The translations under genes were made by a program, and so were the position numbers. DNA of 64,000 nucleotides from Sunxiuqinia indica (GTDB lineage: Bacteria > Bacteroidota > Bacteroidia > Bacteroidales > Prolixibacteraceae), in NCBI RefSeq assembly GCF_009847015.1, contig NZ_WVEM01000001.1:186001-250000 (forward strand), read 5' to 3'. Positions 63,944 through 64,000 of the stretch are shown one piece after another. Under the pieces are notes generated by a model. It was given only the letters and a program-made list of their open reading frames with translations. It did no database searches and was not told the DNA's origin. How positions within the stretch are numbered: position 1 is the first letter of the stretch; the number at the start of each line of letters is the position of its first letter.

Positions 63944-64000
63944 AATTCGTTTATTGCGGTCGACAAAAAAAAATAAGGAAGATAAATTTTCGGATGTTAT

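Noticed and set aside
1-64000. CRISPR arrays, insertion sequences, prophage, integrases
   Set aside because: No regularly spaced repeats of CRISPR size, no transposase, integrase or phage gene, and no terminal inverted repeats were found.

Overview
The window looks like chromosomal sequence from a Bacteroidota bacterium, probably a facultatively anaerobic member of the Marinilabiliales/Prolixibacteraceae type (inference; no rRNA or marker tree is available here). The evidence is two sigma/FecR/SusC/SusD loci, promoters of the TAnnTTTG type, few Shine-Dalgarno sequences, lipoproteins with a short Cys lipobox, and families typical of the phylum (DUF4301, archaemetzincin, mitochondrial-type aconitase/ICDH/citrate synthase). 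No rRNA, tRNA, insertion sequence, prophage or CRISPR array was seen.

Layout. 1-4.7 kb: a four-helix-bundle gene followed by a short tandem repeat, then a three-gene unit (Fe-S/FAD oxidoreductase, beta-propeller protein with a 21-bp minisatellite in its 5' coding end, glycosyltransferase). 4.9-13.2 kb: ECF sigma, FecR, SusC, SusD and a lipoprotein alkaline phosphatase. 13.3-17.2 kb: ABC ATPase plus large FtsX-type permease. 17.4-21.0 kb: thioredoxin and a CoA-disulfide-reductase-like protein with three rhodanese domains, divergent from a Crp/Fnr regulator. 21.0-22.0 kb: about 1 kb without protein genes, in which the minus strand carries a promoter, many UUCG/GAAA-capped hairpins and a terminator-like hairpin, so probably a long structured RNA. 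22.1-27.0 kb: acn-icd-gltA, the oxidative entry of the TCA cycle.

27.6-36.0 kb is the most unusual region. It encodes a periplasmic-binding-protein/TM/GcvH-like fusion, a Tat-exported HybA-like ferredoxin, a HybB/NrfD quinone-site membrane subunit and a second TM/GcvH-like protein. These are followed by a sensor kinase with two c-type heme motifs in its periplasmic loop, a sigma-54 activator and an archaemetzincin. No hydrogenase or molybdopterin catalytic subunit is present. A sigma-54-like element lies upstream of the first gene, which suggests a redox-sensed electron-transfer module of unknown substrate.

36.1-51.3 kb: ComA-like phosphosulfolactate synthase with a TPR protein, DUF4301, two radical-SAM proteins (YhcC and YgiQ types), a DUF4197 lipoprotein, an OB-fold lipoprotein, an Nramp-like transporter without the DPGN motif, a CsgG/TPR/SH3 protein, a TauE/SafE exporter, a serine-hydrolase-fold lipoprotein lacking the catalytic residues, and a C1B-type peptidase. 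51.7-56.4 kb: heme operon hemN-hemG(hemY type)-hemF-hemH with both anaerobic and aerobic coproporphyrinogen oxidases. 56.5-64 kb: a rhamnose-mutarotase-like lipoprotein and a second sigma/FecR/SusC/SusD locus, similar to the first and closed by a strong hairpin near the window end.
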